Source: SZUA-254 sp031379665 (GTDB taxonomy: Bacteria > Bacteroidota > Ignavibacteria > UBA10030 > SZUA-254). From it: DNA of 9,551 nt. Shown here one piece after another: positions 1 to 6,408 of this stretch. The stretch spans positions 1 through 9,551 of the forward strand of contig JANNFI010000105.1 in NCBI GenBank assembly GCA_031379665.1, in the 5' to 3' direction. The translations under genes were made by a program, and so were the position numbers. Numbering within the stretch: position 1 is the stretch's first letter; each line of letters begins with the position of its first letter. Under the pieces are notes generated by a model. It did not search any database and was not told the origin of the DNA. It saw nothing but the letters and a program-made list of their open reading frames with translations.

Positions 1-53
1 TTTTTACCTTACGGTATGAGTGCAAGCGGATATGATTGGGTATTTTCGGGAGG

Positions 54-63
54 AGGAGGTGAT
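54..63 (+). promoter_or_regulatory. Extended Shine-Dalgarno-like sequence without an evident start codon
   Basis: AGGAGGTGAT is a ten-base match to the complement of the conserved 3' tail of 16S rRNA, longer than normal ribosome binding sites. No ATG or GTG lies in the usual 4-12 base window downstream. The only nearby candidate is a TTG at 63-65 that overlaps the site and would encode nine codons before a TAG. The next in-frame TTG is at 97 and the phosphatase ATG is at 154, both too far for direct use. It may be a leader-peptide site, a relic, or chance within a purine run. Confidence 0.3.
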
Positions 64-139
64 TGGAAAAAATATATTCCACTGCTGATTAGAAAATTGA
101 GAAAATCAAATCACATTTTCATTCTCCCCCATTTATTGA

Positions 140-147
140 TATATTTG
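140..147 (+). promoter_or_regulatory. Possible Bacteroidota-type -7 promoter box
   Basis: TATATTTG fits the TAnnTTTG consensus of Bacteroidota housekeeping promoters exactly. A TTTC at 117-120, 19 bases upstream, is one base off the TTTG -33 element. Transcription from it would begin around 150-155, essentially at the phosphatase ATG, giving a leaderless or nearly leaderless message. The surrounding DNA is AT-rich, so a chance match is quite possible. Confidence 0.22.
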
Positions 148-153
148 ACCGCA

Positions 154-828
154 ATGAAGAAAATTTCCTGCGTTATTTTCGACCTGGACGGCACCCTTGC
201 GGACACCAGCCGCCTCATTTTCGCCTCGTTCAATCACGTTGCCGAACGCTATACGGGGAGGAGCTGGTCCGAGCCCGAAATCCTTGCCACCTTTGGCCCG
301 ACCGAGGAGGTGGCGATCCGGAGCATCGTCGGGGCGGAAAACGCACCGGCGGCGATCGAGGAATTTCACCGATTCTACAAGGCGGGTCATCCCCAAATGG
401 CGGCCGAACACGAGGGAATCAGGGAGGTGCTCGAATACCTGCGATCACAGGGGACGATCCTGGCGCTTTTCACCGGCAAGGGGAAGAGGACCACGCTGGT
501 GACGCTCCCGGCCCTGGGCCTCGACGCCTATTTCGACCTGATCGTTACGGGGGACGACGTTCTGAACCACAAGCCCTCGGCCGACGGGATCCGGAAGGTG
601 CTGGCGACCTACCCGGTGGCCGACGGCGAGGTGCTGATGGTGGGGGACTCGGCGGCCGATATCCTCGCGGCGAGGGAGGCTGGAATTCCGGTCGCGGCGG
701 TCGCGTGGGACCCCTTCGCCCGCGGGCAGAGTGCGGCGCCCGAGCCGGACTTCAGTTTCTCGAGCGTGAAAGAGTTTTCACATTTTCTTCGCGCAATCCT
801 TTCAACCAGCGTCGGCGCCCGCGCGTGA
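154..828 (+). CDS. HAD-superfamily phosphatase (phosphoglycolate phosphatase/pyrophosphatase-like)
   Basis: This is a 224-residue cytoplasmic HAD hydrolase with all four catalytic motifs. Motif I is DLDGT (residues 10-14, nucleophile D10 and acid/base D12). Motif II is the FTG at 106-108 (T107). Motif III is the HKP lysine (K140). Motif IV is GDSAAD (164-169; D165 and D169 as Mg ligands). Residues ~17-85 form the helical cap typical of the Gph/PpaX/beta-phosphoglucomutase subgroup, so the substrate should be a small phosphate ester or pyrophosphate; which one cannot be told. I chose the ATG at 154 because HAD proteins begin just before motif I, although no Shine-Dalgarno precedes it. An in-frame ATG at 16 would add 46 residues unlike the family. 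The stop overlaps the next gene's GTG by four bases, implying coupling to the glycosyltransferase. A role in recycling a sugar phosphate for that neighbour is possible but unproven. Confidence 0.88.
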   Translation: MKKISCVIFDLDGTLADTSRLIFASFNHVAERYTGRSWSEPEILATFGPTEEVAIRSIVGAENAPAAIEEFHRFYKAGHPQMAAEHEGIREVLEYLRSQGTILALFTGKGKRTTLVTLPALGLDAYFDLIVTGDDVLNHKPSADGIRKVLATYPVADGEVLMVGDSAADILAAREAGIPVAAVAWDPFARGQSAAPEPDFSFSSVKEFSHFLRAILSTSVGARA

Positions 829-2426
829 ACGGTCCGGAAACCTGGAGCAAGGCCTTCATCGTCGCGGTGATGGGCGTACTCGTGGTGATCTTCTACGTCA
901 CGGCGGCGGCCCACTTTTCGTACACCACTGACGACTCCTACATCTATTTCCAGTACGCCAGGAACCTTGCGCAGGGCTTCGGCCCGAGTTTCAACGCCGG
1001 CGAACCGAGTTACGGATTTACCAGCCCGCTCTGGCTCCTCATCCTGACGGCCGGCGGGGCGGCAGGCGCCGACATCCCGCTCACCGCGAAGGTTCTCGAC
1101 CTGCTCTTCGCGAGCCTCTCTGTGGTCTTGCTCTTCTTCGTCGCGCTCGAACTGACCCGCGACGTCGCCGTGGCGTTCTGCGCGGCTCTCGCTTTCTCGG
1201 TGAACGCCTGGCTCCTGCGCTGGGCGGGGAGCGGGCTGGAGACCTCGCTGGCGGTGTTTTTGTTGTTGGCGTTTTTCCGGTACCTCCTCCGGAACGAGTA
1301 TGCGGTCTCCTCCGGTCTGCTCGGCCTCCTCGCCTTGGTCAGGCCCGAGGCGACGCTGCTCCTCCCGCTGCTCCTTGCGGACCTCCGCGTCAACGCAATC
1401 AACGCCTCACACGCACTTCGCGAGGGGACCCGGGCCGTTTCGATCTGGCTTGTGATCGTTCTTCCCTGGGCCGTGTATGCGTATGCGCAGTTTGGGACCG
1501 TCATCCCCGCGACGTTCGCCGCGAAGCACGGGGCCCTGTTCGACCCGGCGGAGATGGCCGGCACCGCCGCCGACGTCGCGAAGACGCTCGGTTCGGCGGA
1601 CGGGGCCACCATCGCCTGCCTGCTCGGCTCGTTCCTGATTTTCGTGATGCGGCACCGGAAACGCGCAGGCGGCACCCGAGACGGTGTGGCCAGGGGAGCC
1701 GGTTCGGCCGGGGGAGACGGGGGCGCCCAAGGAGACGGCGGGAACCTTCCGTTCTACCATTTCCGGCAGGGGTTCGTCGGGTTGACGTGGACACTCCTCC
1801 TGCCGTTGGCTTACATCGTCTTCGCCGTGAACCCAGTCTCGCGCTACCTGCTCCTGGTCACGCCCGTCGCGCTCGTGATGGCCTTTTTCTACCTCCACGA
1901 ACTGCTCCGTGAACGTTCCCAGGCGATCCGGTATGGAGCTGTCCTCGCGCTGAGCGCGGCGGTGATGATCCAGAACCAGGCGGTGACGACCCGGTATGTT
2001 TCCCCCCACCTCGCGGCGTTCACCGTGGGCATCGAATCGTGCCTCATCCCGATTGGAATGTGGCTGAAGAAGGAGACCCCGCCCGGCACGGTCGTGATGA
2101 CCGGGGACGTCGGGGCCCTCGGATATTTTTCCGAACGGACGATTTGCGATTACAACGGCATCGTCTCGCCGGGCATCGACCGTCCGCGCGGTGACAACGA
2201 TGCGTTCACGGATCTCCTCCGCGCGAAGGCGTGGTCGGAGTATTGCGCCCCCGCCTACGTGGTGCACCGTTCCGGCGTCCCGGAGAAACTCGCGGAAGTG
2301 CCCGGGCTGGTCGCGGTAATGTCCAAGCCTTTCCCGGGCCTGTCCATCTCGGAGCCCGGCATCGTCTATTTTACACTCTACCGGGTCGATTTCACGACGC
2401 CGGAAAAATTACTGACAGCGAGGTGA
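825..2426 (+). CDS. GT-C family (ArnT/GT39-like) membrane glycosyltransferase
   Basis: This is a 533-residue polytopic inner-membrane protein. The first membrane segment (~residues 10-31) is followed by an extracytoplasmic loop with the acidic pair D36-D37 and the pattern DDSYIYFQYARNLAQG...GEPSYGFTSPLW. That pattern is typical of GT-C enzymes that transfer a sugar from a polyprenyl-phosphate donor. Many further hydrophobic segments follow. The C-terminal soluble part (from ~410) carries TPPGTVVMTGDVGALGYFS and DYNGIVSPG, common at the end of this family. Donor and acceptor are unknown; lipid A, another glycolipid or a glycoprotein are all possible. The GTG at 825 overlaps the upstream TGA (GTGA, 825-828) and keeps the first membrane helix whole, whereas the in-frame ATG at 870 would cut into it. 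A glycine-rich stretch (residues 282-306) sits in a loop between hydrophobic segments. The adjacent sugar-nucleotide dehydrogenase suggests an envelope-sugar pathway, by inference. Confidence 0.82.
   Translation: MNGPETWSKAFIVAVMGVLVVIFYVTAAAHFSYTTDDSYIYFQYARNLAQGFGPSFNAGEPSYGFTSPLWLLILTAGGAAGADIPLTAKVLDLLFASLSVVLLFFVALELTRDVAVAFCAALAFSVNAWLLRWAGSGLETSLAVFLLLAFFRYLLRNEYAVSSGLLGLLALVRPEATLLLPLLLADLRVNAINASHALREGTRAVSIWLVIVLPWAVYAYAQFGTVIPATFAAKHGALFDPAEMAGTAADVAKTLGSADGATIACLLGSFLIFVMRHRKRAGGTRDGVARGAGSAGGDGGAQGDGGNLPFYHFRQGFVGLTWTLLLPLAYIVFAVNPVSRYLLLVTPVALVMAFFYLHELLRERSQAIRYGAVLALSAAVMIQNQAVTTRYVSPHLAAFTVGIESCLIPIGMWLKKETPPGTVVMTGDVGALGYFSERTICDYNGIVSPGIDRPRGDNDAFTDLLRAKAWSEYCAPAYVVHRSGVPEKLAEVPGLVAVMSKPFPGLSISEPGIVYFTLYRVDFTTPEKLLTAR
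2420..2426 (+). promoter_or_regulatory. Ribosome binding site of the Gfo/Idh/MocA gene, overlapping the upstream stop
   Basis: GAGGTGA lies four bases before the ATG at 2431 and contains the TGA stop codon (2424-2426) of the glycosyltransferase. It supports the chosen start and suggests that ribosomes finishing the upstream gene help initiate the next one. Confidence 0.6.
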
Positions 2427-2430
2427 GCAG

Positions 2431-3423
2431 ATGGCCGATCTGAAGGTGGGCGTCGTCGGTACGGGGCATCTCGGTTCCCTCCACGCGAAACTCTGGAGGA
2501 ACGTGCCCTCCGCCGTCCTCGTGGGGGTGTACGATATCGATGAGGCGAAGCGCGCCGCGGTCGCCCGTGAGACGAAGTCGAGGGCGTTCCCGACCCTCCC
2601 GGCGCTGCTCTCCGAGGTGGACGCCGTCAGCATCGTGACCCCGACCAGCGCGCACGCGGCCATCGCGCTCGAGGCGATCGCCGCCGGGAAGCACGTCTTC
2701 ATCGAAAAGCCGATCACCAGGACCGAGGAGGAGGCTGCGGCCGTAATCGGCGCCGCGAAGGAACGCAAGGTGAAGCTGCAGGTGGGGCACATCGAGCGCT
2801 TTAATCCCGCGATCCTCGCGCTGGAGAACTACCACATCCGCCCGATGTTCGTCGAGTCGCACCGCCTGGCCCAGTTCAACCCACGGTCCACCGACGTCGA
2901 CGTGGTGCTCGACCTGATGATCCACGACATCGACATCATCGTGAGCCTGGTGGGCTCGCCGGTCGAGAAGGTCGACGCCAACGGCGTGGCAGTCGTCTCG
3001 GAGAGCCTCGACATCGCGAACGCCAGGATCCAGTTCGTCAACGGGTGCGTCGCCAACGTCACCGCGAGCAGGATATCCCAGAAGAAAATGCGCAAGATGC
3101 GCCTCTTCCAGAGGGACGCCTACATCTCCGTCGACTTCCTCGAGGGAGAATCGGAGGTGTTCCGGATGACCGATGGGGTCGACGCCTCGATGGGGAGCAC
3201 GAAAAAACTGGGTGAGATCCAGACCGGGAGCCGGAAGCGGACGATCACCTACCAGAAGCCGAAGATACGGAAGATCAACCCGCTCGCATACGAGCTGGAG
3301 CTGTTCGTGAACGCGATCCTGCTCGACAAGGACCCCCCGGTGACCGGAGAGGACGGCCTGCTGGCGCTCAACGTGGCTCACAGGATATTGGCAAGCATCA
3401 GGGAACAGAAATTACCGGCGTGA
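2431..3423 (+). CDS. Gfo/Idh/MocA-family oxidoreductase, UDP-GlcNAc 3-dehydrogenase (GnnA)-like
   Basis: This 330-residue cytoplasmic NAD(P)-dependent dehydrogenase has a full family-length sequence. The N-terminal Rossmann fold has the dinucleotide loop GTGHLG (10-15) and an acidic D35 at the end of the second strand. The EKP motif (92-94) supplies the usual active-site K93. The DLMIHDIDI stretch gives the D161/H165 pair of the Gfo/Idh active site. Segments such as VGHIERFNPA (118-127), the DIANARI (194-200) and NGCVANVTASR (204-214) runs, and FQRDAYISVD (226-235) resemble the subgroup that includes GnnA. GnnA oxidises the 3-hydroxyl of UDP-GlcNAc so that an aminotransferase (GnnB) can make the 3-amino sugar used for amide-linked lipid A. 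The family match is strong; the exact substrate is inference, because no aminotransferase or lpx gene is in view. A good ribosome binding site (2420-2426) fixes the start. Its stop overlaps the next gene by four bases. Confidence 0.85.
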   Translation: MADLKVGVVGTGHLGSLHAKLWRNVPSAVLVGVYDIDEAKRAAVARETKSRAFPTLPALLSEVDAVSIVTPTSAHAAIALEAIAAGKHVFIEKPITRTEEEAAAVIGAAKERKVKLQVGHIERFNPAILALENYHIRPMFVESHRLAQFNPRSTDVDVVLDLMIHDIDIIVSLVGSPVEKVDANGVAVVSESLDIANARIQFVNGCVANVTASRISQKKMRKMRLFQRDAYISVDFLEGESEVFRMTDGVDASMGSTKKLGEIQTGSRKRTITYQKPKIRKINPLAYELELFVNAILLDKDPPVTGEDGLLALNVAHRILASIREQKLPA

Positions 3424-4820
3424 AAGAGAAACTCCATATCACCAACGAAGCGCTTGTTTCCATTGGCGCCGTGGCGGACCGCCTCGGGGTCGACATCTAT
3501 CTTGTGGGCGGCTATGTGCGCGACCTCCTGCTCGGCCGCGAGGTGAAAGACATCGACATCACCGTGATCGGCGACGGGGTCGCGTTCGCGCACGAGGCCG
3601 CTTCGGCCCTCGGCGCGCACCCGGTCGTGGTCTTCGAGAAGTTCGGCACGGCGATGATGCCGTACGGCGAGGGGAAAATCGAATTCGTCGCCGCGCGGCA
3701 GGAGAGCTACGCGAAGGATTCACGCAAGCCGGACGTGACGCGGGCGTCACTCGACGCCGACCTGTCGCGGCGCGATTTCACGGTGAACGCCATCGCCGTC
3801 TCGCTCAACGCCGGCCGGTTCGGTGAGATCGTCGACCCCTTCGACGGCAGGGCGGACCTTGCCGCCGCGCTCCTCAGGACGCCTCTCGAGCCCCGGAAGA
3901 CGTTCGACGACGACCCGCTCCGGATGATGCGCGCGCTCCGGTTCGCCGCGCAGCTCGGCTTCCTGATCCGGCCCGAGGTCCTCACCGCCATCGGCGCGAT
4001 GGCCGACCGCATCGCCATCGTATCGCGCGAACGGATCACCGACGAGTTCCTCAAGATCCTGGCGTCGCCGAAACCCTCCGTCGGACTCTCGCTTCTGCAG
4101 AGCACGGGCCTGGCGAAACAGGTCTTCCCCGAACTCTCCGATCTGGTCGGCGTGGAACAACGGAAGGACTACCACCACAAGGACGTCTTCCTCCACACGC
4201 TCAAAGTGGTGGACAACATCTGCGAGACCACCGACGACGTCTGGCTCCGATTCGTCGCGCTCGCCCACGACATCGCAAAGCCGAGGACGAAGGCCTTCAA
4301 GGAGGGGATCGGCTGGACCTTTCACGGCCACGAAGACCTGGGGGCCAGGATGATGAAGTCGATCTTCCGACGTCTCCGGCTCCCGACCGACCGGCTACCC
4401 TACGTCGAAAAACTGGTCCGTCTCCACCTTCGGCCGATGGTGCTGATAAAAGAGGAAATCACCGATTCCGCCATCAGAAGGCTGCTTTTCGACGCGGGCG
4501 AAGACATCGATGACCTGATGAAATTATGCCGTGCCGACATCACCTCCCAAAACCCCTCCCGGGTTGTCCGATATCTCAATAATTACGATATTGTGATGGA
4601 AAAAATGCGGGAGGTGGAGGAGAAAGACAAGCTCCGGAACTGGCAGCCGCCGATCCGGGGGGAAGAGATCATGCAAATCTGCGGTATCGAACCGGGACCG
4701 GTCGTTGGGGTGTTGAAAAAGCGGATTGAAGACGCCATTCTCGAGGGAACCATCCCGAACGAACACGATCCGGCCCTCGAATACCTGCTTACAATCAAGC
4801 ACGAAATCCTCGGGCGTTGA
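3420..4820 (+). CDS. CCA-adding/poly(A) polymerase-family tRNA nucleotidyltransferase with HD domain
   Basis: This 466-residue cytoplasmic class II nucleotidyltransferase most likely adds or repairs the 3'-CCA end of tRNAs. The catalytic head shows GGYVRD (30-35), the metal-binding pair D44/D46 in DID, a third carboxylate near E88, and RRDFTVNA (117-124). It is followed by the neck motif DDPLRMMRALRFA (164-176), which in the family helps nucleotide selection and tRNA binding. The C-terminal half carries an HD phosphohydrolase domain with H259, then H283-D284 in LAHDIAKP, as in bacterial CCA enzymes and FCB relatives of similar length. CCA addition and poly(A) polymerase activity cannot be separated by eye. 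The start is GTG at 3420 within a GTGA overlap with the previous gene (3420-3423); no Shine-Dalgarno lies at normal spacing, so translation probably depends on coupling. Sequence from ~4440 to 4620 looks somewhat less GC-rich than the rest. Confidence 0.87.
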   Translation: MKEKLHITNEALVSIGAVADRLGVDIYLVGGYVRDLLLGREVKDIDITVIGDGVAFAHEAASALGAHPVVVFEKFGTAMMPYGEGKIEFVAARQESYAKDSRKPDVTRASLDADLSRRDFTVNAIAVSLNAGRFGEIVDPFDGRADLAAALLRTPLEPRKTFDDDPLRMMRALRFAAQLGFLIRPEVLTAIGAMADRIAIVSRERITDEFLKILASPKPSVGLSLLQSTGLAKQVFPELSDLVGVEQRKDYHHKDVFLHTLKVVDNICETTDDVWLRFVALAHDIAKPRTKAFKEGIGWTFHGHEDLGARMMKSIFRRLRLPTDRLPYVEKLVRLHLRPMVLIKEEITDSAIRRLLFDAGEDIDDLMKLCRADITSQNPSRVVRYLNNYDIVMEKMREVEEKDKLRNWQPPIRGEEIMQICGIEPGPVVGVLKKRIEDAILEGTIPNEHDPALEYLLTIKHEILGR

Positions 4821-4920
4821 CCCGAATCCGGGCATCCCCTTCCGTTGCAACCTTTGTTCAATTACTACGTCTAATGGTGTGTCAATGATATCCTTTCCAC
4901 CTCTCACTCGCATCGTCAAC

Positions 4921-6381
4921 ATGTCCATATCCTTGAAAATCCTCGCGGGAGCGCCCTGTCTGCTGGCCAGTCTATGGTTATCGGCAGGCAGCGCAACCGC
5001 CCAAATCGACACTTCATCCCAGTCGCCGGTGAACCCCCAGTCGATGCTGGCCAGGCCGGACGCGAAAGTCCTCAACCTCGAGACCGCGGTCTCTATGGCA
5101 CTCGAGCGAAACGTGCAGGTGATCCAGGCCCGCAACCGGTCCAACGCCACCAACGCGGGGGTCAGGGCCGCATACGGCGGACTCCTGCCGACCCTCTCCG
5201 CCAATGGCGGGTGGTCGCGCCAGCAACAGTGGCAGAACACGGAGGGGGGAGTGACGCTGATCAACGGAGTCCCGTACGAATACCCGCCCGGAAGCGCATT
5301 CAACGCCTACAACAATTATAGCGTCGGGCTCGGCGCGAATTGGATGCTCTTCGACGGAATGGCCAACATTTCCGACATCGACAGGGCCAACGCGAATGAC
5401 GCCGCCGGCAAGTACAGTCTCGACAGGACCAGGCAGGCGGTCATCCTCCAGACCCACACGCTCTTCATGGCGGTCGCGCGTGTCTACCAGCTCCTCAGCG
5501 TTGCTGACGACAACCTCAAGCGCTCCCGGCGTCAGCTCGAGCGGATCACAGAGTCGAACAAGGTGGGCGCTGTCGCGCTCGCCGACGTCTACCGCCAGCG
5601 GGTCCAGGTGGGGAACGACGAGTTGAACCTGATCCAGGCCCAGACAAGCCTCGCGACCTCGAAGGCCGACCTGATCGCGTGGCTGGGCGTCGAGTATGAC
5701 GAGAGGGGCTATGCGATTGACGTGACCAACCAGCCGACCGACATCGACACCGCGGATTTCACCGAGATCAACAACCGATATTCCAACTTCGACACCCTCG
5801 TCGCGATGGGCGTCCAGCAGCGTCCCGACCACCGCGCCACGTTCGAGGCGTACAACGCCGCCGCCTCCTCGGTAACGATCGCGCGGTCCGGCTACCTCCC
5901 CTCCCTCTCCGGCTCGGCCTCATACGGCTACTCGAGCTCCGAATTCGGAAACCTCATCGTCGGAGGGATCGACAACCCCGGCGGTGACAAGAGCCTCAAC
6001 CTCAGCCTCCGCCTGAGCGTGCCGATCTTCAACGGGTTCTCCACGGTGAACCAGGTGGAGCAGGCACAGGTGCAGGAAATGAACACGAAGGAAGACCTCG
6101 AACAGTCGAAGCGCCAGGTCGCCGTGGACATCCGGAAGGCGCTCCTGACGCTCGGGCAGGCCGAGAAGCGGCTGATCGTCAGCAAGCTCAGCGTCACGTC
6201 CGCCGAGATGGACAGGAAGATCTCCGAGGAGAAATACAACCTCGGGGCGGGAACGCTCCTCGACATGCTGGTCGCAACCGCGAGCTACACGAATGCCATC
6301 CAGGTAAAGGTCGACGCGGTCTTCGACTTCCTCATCGCGAAAAAGTCGGTCGAATACGCACTCGGAATCATCTCCAACTAA
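4921..6381 (+). CDS. TolC-family outer-membrane efflux channel protein
   Basis: This 486-residue protein should trimerise into the outer-membrane barrel and periplasmic tunnel of an efflux pump. A signal peptide spans about residues 1-27, with a hydrophobic core and an A-T-A stretch before Q28. The family's internal duplication is visible. The first half contains GGLLPTLSANGGWSR (86-100) and WMLFDG (141-146). The second contains GYLPSLSGSASYGYSSS (from 324) and LRLSVPIFNGF (363-373). Between them lie long helical stretches for the tunnel. The start is uncertain: ATG 4921 gives a compact signal peptide, but ATG 4885 in the same frame adds 12 residues including an arginine, and neither has a clear Shine-Dalgarno. 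The preceding 100 bases (4821-4920) hold no gene, and a separate promoter there is possible but not convincing. It is followed 27 bases later by the adaptor gene, consistent with one export operon. Confidence 0.88.
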   Translation: MSISLKILAGAPCLLASLWLSAGSATAQIDTSSQSPVNPQSMLARPDAKVLNLETAVSMALERNVQVIQARNRSNATNAGVRAAYGGLLPTLSANGGWSRQQQWQNTEGGVTLINGVPYEYPPGSAFNAYNNYSVGLGANWMLFDGMANISDIDRANANDAAGKYSLDRTRQAVILQTHTLFMAVARVYQLLSVADDNLKRSRRQLERITESNKVGAVALADVYRQRVQVGNDELNLIQAQTSLATSKADLIAWLGVEYDERGYAIDVTNQPTDIDTADFTEINNRYSNFDTLVAMGVQQRPDHRATFEAYNAAASSVTIARSGYLPSLSGSASYGYSSSEFGNLIVGGIDNPGGDKSLNLSLRLSVPIFNGFSTVNQVEQAQVQEMNTKEDLEQSKRQVAVDIRKALLTLGQAEKRLIVSKLSVTSAEMDRKISEEKYNLGAGTLLDMLVATASYTNAIQVKVDAVFDFLIAKKSVEYALGIISN

Positions 6382-6408
6382 CAGTTCTCCACCGGAAAGC
6401 AGGCTATT

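Larger units (their letters stand above)
1..153 (+). other. AT-rich leader upstream of the HAD phosphatase gene
   Basis: This stretch is about 35% G/C by direct count over bases 1-150, sharply lower than the GC-rich genes that follow. The reading frame of the downstream phosphatase stays open back to base 1, but the residues it would encode do not resemble a HAD N-terminus, so I treat the stretch as non-coding. It contains a purine-rich tract (49-60), a near-repeat of GAAAATTGA/GAAAATCAA (93-110) and a promoter-like box near 140. The end of an upstream gene cannot be identified. It most likely holds the promoter and 5' leader of the operon, which is inference from position and composition. 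Confidence 0.45.

Noticed and set aside
51..66. Minus-strand similarity to the 3' end of 16S rRNA (ATCACCTCC)
   Set aside because: The conserved bases that precede this in real 16S genes are absent, so it is only the complement of the Shine-Dalgarno-like tract.
101..120. Small inverted repeat GAAAAT...ATTTTC
   Set aside because: Six AT-rich base pairs with an eight-base loop and no T-run; too weak for a terminator or clear operator.
16..153. N-terminal extension of the phosphatase to an ATG at 16
   Set aside because: The 46 extra residues are encoded by AT-rich DNA unlike the rest of the gene and do not fit the HAD family, which starts just before the DxDGT motif.
2392..3381. Long open antisense frame opposite the oxidoreductase gene (329 codons)
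   Set aside because: Its translation is charged and low-complexity with no recognisable domain, while the plus strand carries a full set of family motifs; such frames arise from GC-rich third positions. The same applies to antisense frames at 1407-2267, 5014-5832 and 6781-7686.
4821..4832. CCCG-AATC-CGGG hairpin directly after the nucleotidyltransferase stop
   Set aside because: Only four base pairs and no following T-tract, so not supported as a terminator.
4845..4875. Possible sigma70-like promoter TTGCAA...TCTAAT before the channel gene
   Set aside because: The spacing is 19 bases and both boxes deviate from consensus; not better than chance by eye.
4726..4920. Longer start for the channel protein inside the nucleotidyltransferase gene
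   Set aside because: It would overlap the upstream gene by 95 bases and place a non-signal stretch before the evident signal peptide.
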